The notes beneath the pieces are model-generated. The model did no database searches, had not been told where the DNA came from, and saw nothing but the letters and a program-made list of their open reading frames with translations. Shown one piece after another: positions 7,097 to 7,816 of a stretch of DNA of 7,816 nucleotides. The position numbers were made by a program, and so were the translations under genes. Within the stretch, counting starts at the first letter, position 1. Each line of letters starts with the position of its first letter. The DNA comes from Verrucomicrobiota bacterium (GTDB lineage Bacteria; Chlamydiota; Chlamydiia; Chlamydiales; JAEYWL01): contig JAEYWL010000021.1 of assembly GCA_023428915.1 (NCBI GenBank), forward strand, positions 1 to 7,816, given 5' to 3'.

Positions 7097-7306
7097 TATC
7101 TTGATCTCAATCTCAATCTTGATCTTGATCTTAATCTTGATCTTAATCTTGATCTTGATCTTAATCTTGATCTCAATCTCAATCTTGATCTTGATCTTAA
7201 TCTTGATCTTAATCTTGATCTTGATCTTAATCTTGATCTTAATCTTGATCTTGATCTTGATCTTGATCTTGATCTTAATCTTGATCTTGATCAAGATCTA
7301 AATCTT
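7097..7306. repeat. Hexamer tandem array RATCTY, left flank of the four-helix gene
   Basis: From 7103 to 7288 there are 31 uninterrupted six-base units, all of the form RATCTY: 17 GATCTT, 10 AATCTT, two GATCTC and two AATCTC. Degenerate units lie on both sides (TATCTT at 7097; GATCAA, GATCTA and AATCTT at 7289-7306). Variation is confined to the first and last base of the unit. Units 1-11 (7103-7168) and 12-22 (7169-7234) are identical in order, making a perfect 66-bp higher-order repeat. Both strands stay open in two of three frames and would encode only IL/IS or KI dipeptide runs, so the long open frames here are not genes. Confidence 0.95.
7283..7298. repeat. Perfect 16-bp palindrome at the inner end of the left array
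   Basis: GATCTTGATCAAGATC reads the same on both strands. It forms where the array switches from GATCTT units to the complementary sense (GATCAA, GATCTA), so the array turns round on itself here. It could be a protein-binding site, a hairpin that blocks further growth of the array, or a junction left by an inversion. Confidence 0.75.
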
Positions 7307-7339
7307 GCTTTTCTTTAACTTTTCTCAATTCGAGCTTTT

Positions 7340-7702
7340 ATGTCTCAGTTCGGTCACGAAATGCTTAACGTCTACCAAGAGTCAATTCATTTTGTCACAT
7401 GGATTAGCGAATTTCTGGAAACCATTCCAAAAAACCTTTCTGTTCATAATCAACTAGACCGTGCCAGTACCTCAATTCCTTTGAATATTGCTGAAGGGAA
7501 TGGAAAACATACATCCGCTGATCGCTGCAGATATTTCGATAGTGCACGTGGCTCAGCACTTGAGTGCGCTGCTTGTCTGGATGTTCTTGTTGCCAAAAAG
7601 AAAATTGATGAAGATACAGTGAAAAGGGGAAAAAATCAACTATACCAGATTGTTTCGATGTTGATCGGATTGATACGCTCCAACTCTGATCGAAATGTGT
7701 GA
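7340..7702 (+). CDS. Four-helix-bundle protein (S23 / 23S rRNA intervening-sequence protein family)
   Basis: The 120-residue protein carries the family hallmark in full: NQLDRASTSIPLNIAEGNGKHTSADRCRYFDSARGSALECAACLDVL at residues 38-83, with the usual QL-RA-SI-NIAEG and ARGSA-E elements. Four helices are expected near 6-30, 34-54, 57-84 and 88-115. The opening FGHEMLNVYQ aligns with the usual F-HE-L-VYQ start, which supports the ATG at 7340 over the in-frame ATG seven codons later. No good ribosome binding site or promoter is visible. Members are small, basic, oligomeric proteins found in 23S rRNA intervening sequences and at scattered genomic sites; the Avd protein of diversity-generating retroelements is related and binds nucleic acid. 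No reverse transcriptase or template/variable repeat is present here. The stop codon lies at the edge of the right inverted flank. The function in this setting is unknown. Confidence 0.9.
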   Translation: MSQFGHEMLNVYQESIHFVTWISEFLETIPKNLSVHNQLDRASTSIPLNIAEGNGKHTSADRCRYFDSARGSALECAACLDVLVAKKKIDEDTVKRGKNQLYQIVSMLIGLIRSNSDRNV

Positions 7703-7707
7703 AAAGG

Positions 7708-7743
7708 AAGATTAAGATTAAGATTAAGATCGAGATCAAGATT
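7708..7743. repeat. Inverted hexamer array, right flank of the four-helix gene
   Basis: Six units, AAGATT three times, AAGATC, GAGATC and AAGATT, start five bases after the stop codon. As reverse complement they read AATCTT, GATCTC, GATCTT and three AATCTT, all variants of the left array's RATCTY unit. The orientation is therefore inverted relative to the left array, which is about six times longer. Confidence 0.88.
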
Positions 7744-7816
7744 TGCTACCAGACCTGTCAGGACTCTAATTTACCTTTAAACCCCACGTTCCGATACCTG
7801 CAGGGAGATCCTGCAG
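7744..7816. other. Right-edge non-coding tail with a CTGCAGG/CCTGCAG inverted repeat
   Basis: No gene can be supported here. The last 19 bases form a perfect seven-pair hairpin: CTGCAGG (7798-7804), loop GAGAT, CCTGCAG (7810-7816). The window ends there, so it cannot be judged whether a T run (terminator) follows or the stem continues. On the minus strand a frame is open from the edge to a TAG at 7770-7768, giving only 16 codons, which is too little to call. Confidence 0.4.

Larger units (their letters stand above)
7097..7743. other. Four-helix-bundle gene cassette bounded by inverted hexamer arrays (IVS-like candidate element)
   Basis: One small gene (7340-7702) is enclosed by a long array of RATCTY (7097-7306) and a short array of the complementary unit AAGATY/GAGATC (7708-7743). 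The two arrays face each other, so a transcript across the cassette could fold into a stem with the gene in the loop. The inner edges match beyond the hexamer: AATCTTGCTTTTC (7301-7313) against the reverse complement of 7701-7713, 12 of 13 bases. The outer edges share ATCTTGATCTC (left 7098-7108; right as complement 7732-7742). No target-site duplication or transposase was found. The family of the enclosed protein is known from intervening sequences of 23S rRNA genes, which are also bounded by inverted stems. Treating the whole as one element is inference. Confidence 0.5.

Noticed and set aside
7055..7301. Long open frames on both strands through the hexamer array (IL/IS repeats on plus, KI repeats on minus).
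   Set aside because: They arise automatically because a six-base unit without an in-frame stop keeps a frame open. They have no ribosome binding site and no protein-like composition.
7097..7306. CRISPR array or origin of replication, suggested by regular repeats and many GATC sites.
   Set aside because: There are no unique spacers between repeats, and no dnaA, DnaA boxes or cas genes. It is a simple tandem hexamer array.
7340..7702. Diversity-generating retroelement, because Avd belongs to the four-helix-bundle family.
   Set aside because: No reverse transcriptase, template/variable repeat pair or target protein is present in the window; the hexamer arrays are not template-like.
7404..7739. 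111-codon minus-strand frame opposite the four-helix gene.
   Set aside because: It lies antisense to a clear family member and begins in the right hexamer array (MISILILILI), so it is a shadow.
7768..7816. C-terminal end of a gene on the minus strand entering from the right edge (16 open codons before TAG).
   Set aside because: Too short to distinguish from chance, overlaps the edge hairpin, and no recognisable motif is present.

Overview
The window looks like a stretch of an AT-leaning Gram-negative chromosome. Supporting signs are an outer-membrane TolC-type lipoprotein, periplasmic adaptors with signal peptides or membrane anchors, and Shine-Dalgarno starts. The AroA style (PSSKSQTLRA, GNSGIVLRF), the four-helix-bundle gene between short tandem repeats, and the PqqD-like/M50/HlyD fusion would suit an environmental chlamydia or another member of the Planctomycetota-Verrucomicrobiota-Chlamydiota group. 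That placement is inference from style, not a proven assignment.

Layout. (1) 1-973, minus strand: the first 324 codons of aroA (EPSP synthase, shikimate pathway), cut by the left edge. A strong promoter-like sequence sits so close to the ATG that the mRNA may be leaderless. (2) 974-1146: an intergenic spacer with two crossing inverted repeats and a degenerate 9-nt periodicity. (3) 1147-4843, minus strand: a tight three-gene operon transcribed right to left. It encodes a TolC-family outer-membrane lipoprotein, a secreted RND/HlyD-type periplasmic adaptor (17-bp overlap) and a membrane-anchored HlyD-type adaptor with a cytosolic GAF-like domain (TAA directly abutting ATG). (4) About 4844-4937: a compact divergent promoter region with a 9-A/T tract. 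(5) 4938-7043, plus strand: a 701-residue fusion of a PqqD-like winged-helix domain, an M50 zinc protease membrane core (HELAH plus a downstream DG) and a HlyD-like adaptor. (6) 7097-7743: a cassette in which one four-helix-bundle (S23/IVS-protein family) gene lies between two arrays of the hexamer RATCTY in inverted orientation. (7) 7744-7816: a short non-coding tail ending in a perfect CTGCAGG/CCTGCAG inverted repeat.

The four secretion-type genes probably make one envelope-spanning machine: an outer-membrane channel, a soluble adaptor, a membrane adaptor with a cytosolic sensor-like domain, and an M50-adaptor fusion in the inner membrane. No ABC, RND or MFS pump is encoded here, so either the M50 protein is the inner-membrane core or the pump lies elsewhere. 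The other item of note is the four-helix cassette. Its inverted flanks match each other beyond the simple repeat, which recalls the intervening sequences of 23S rRNA genes, yet here it lies between protein genes.
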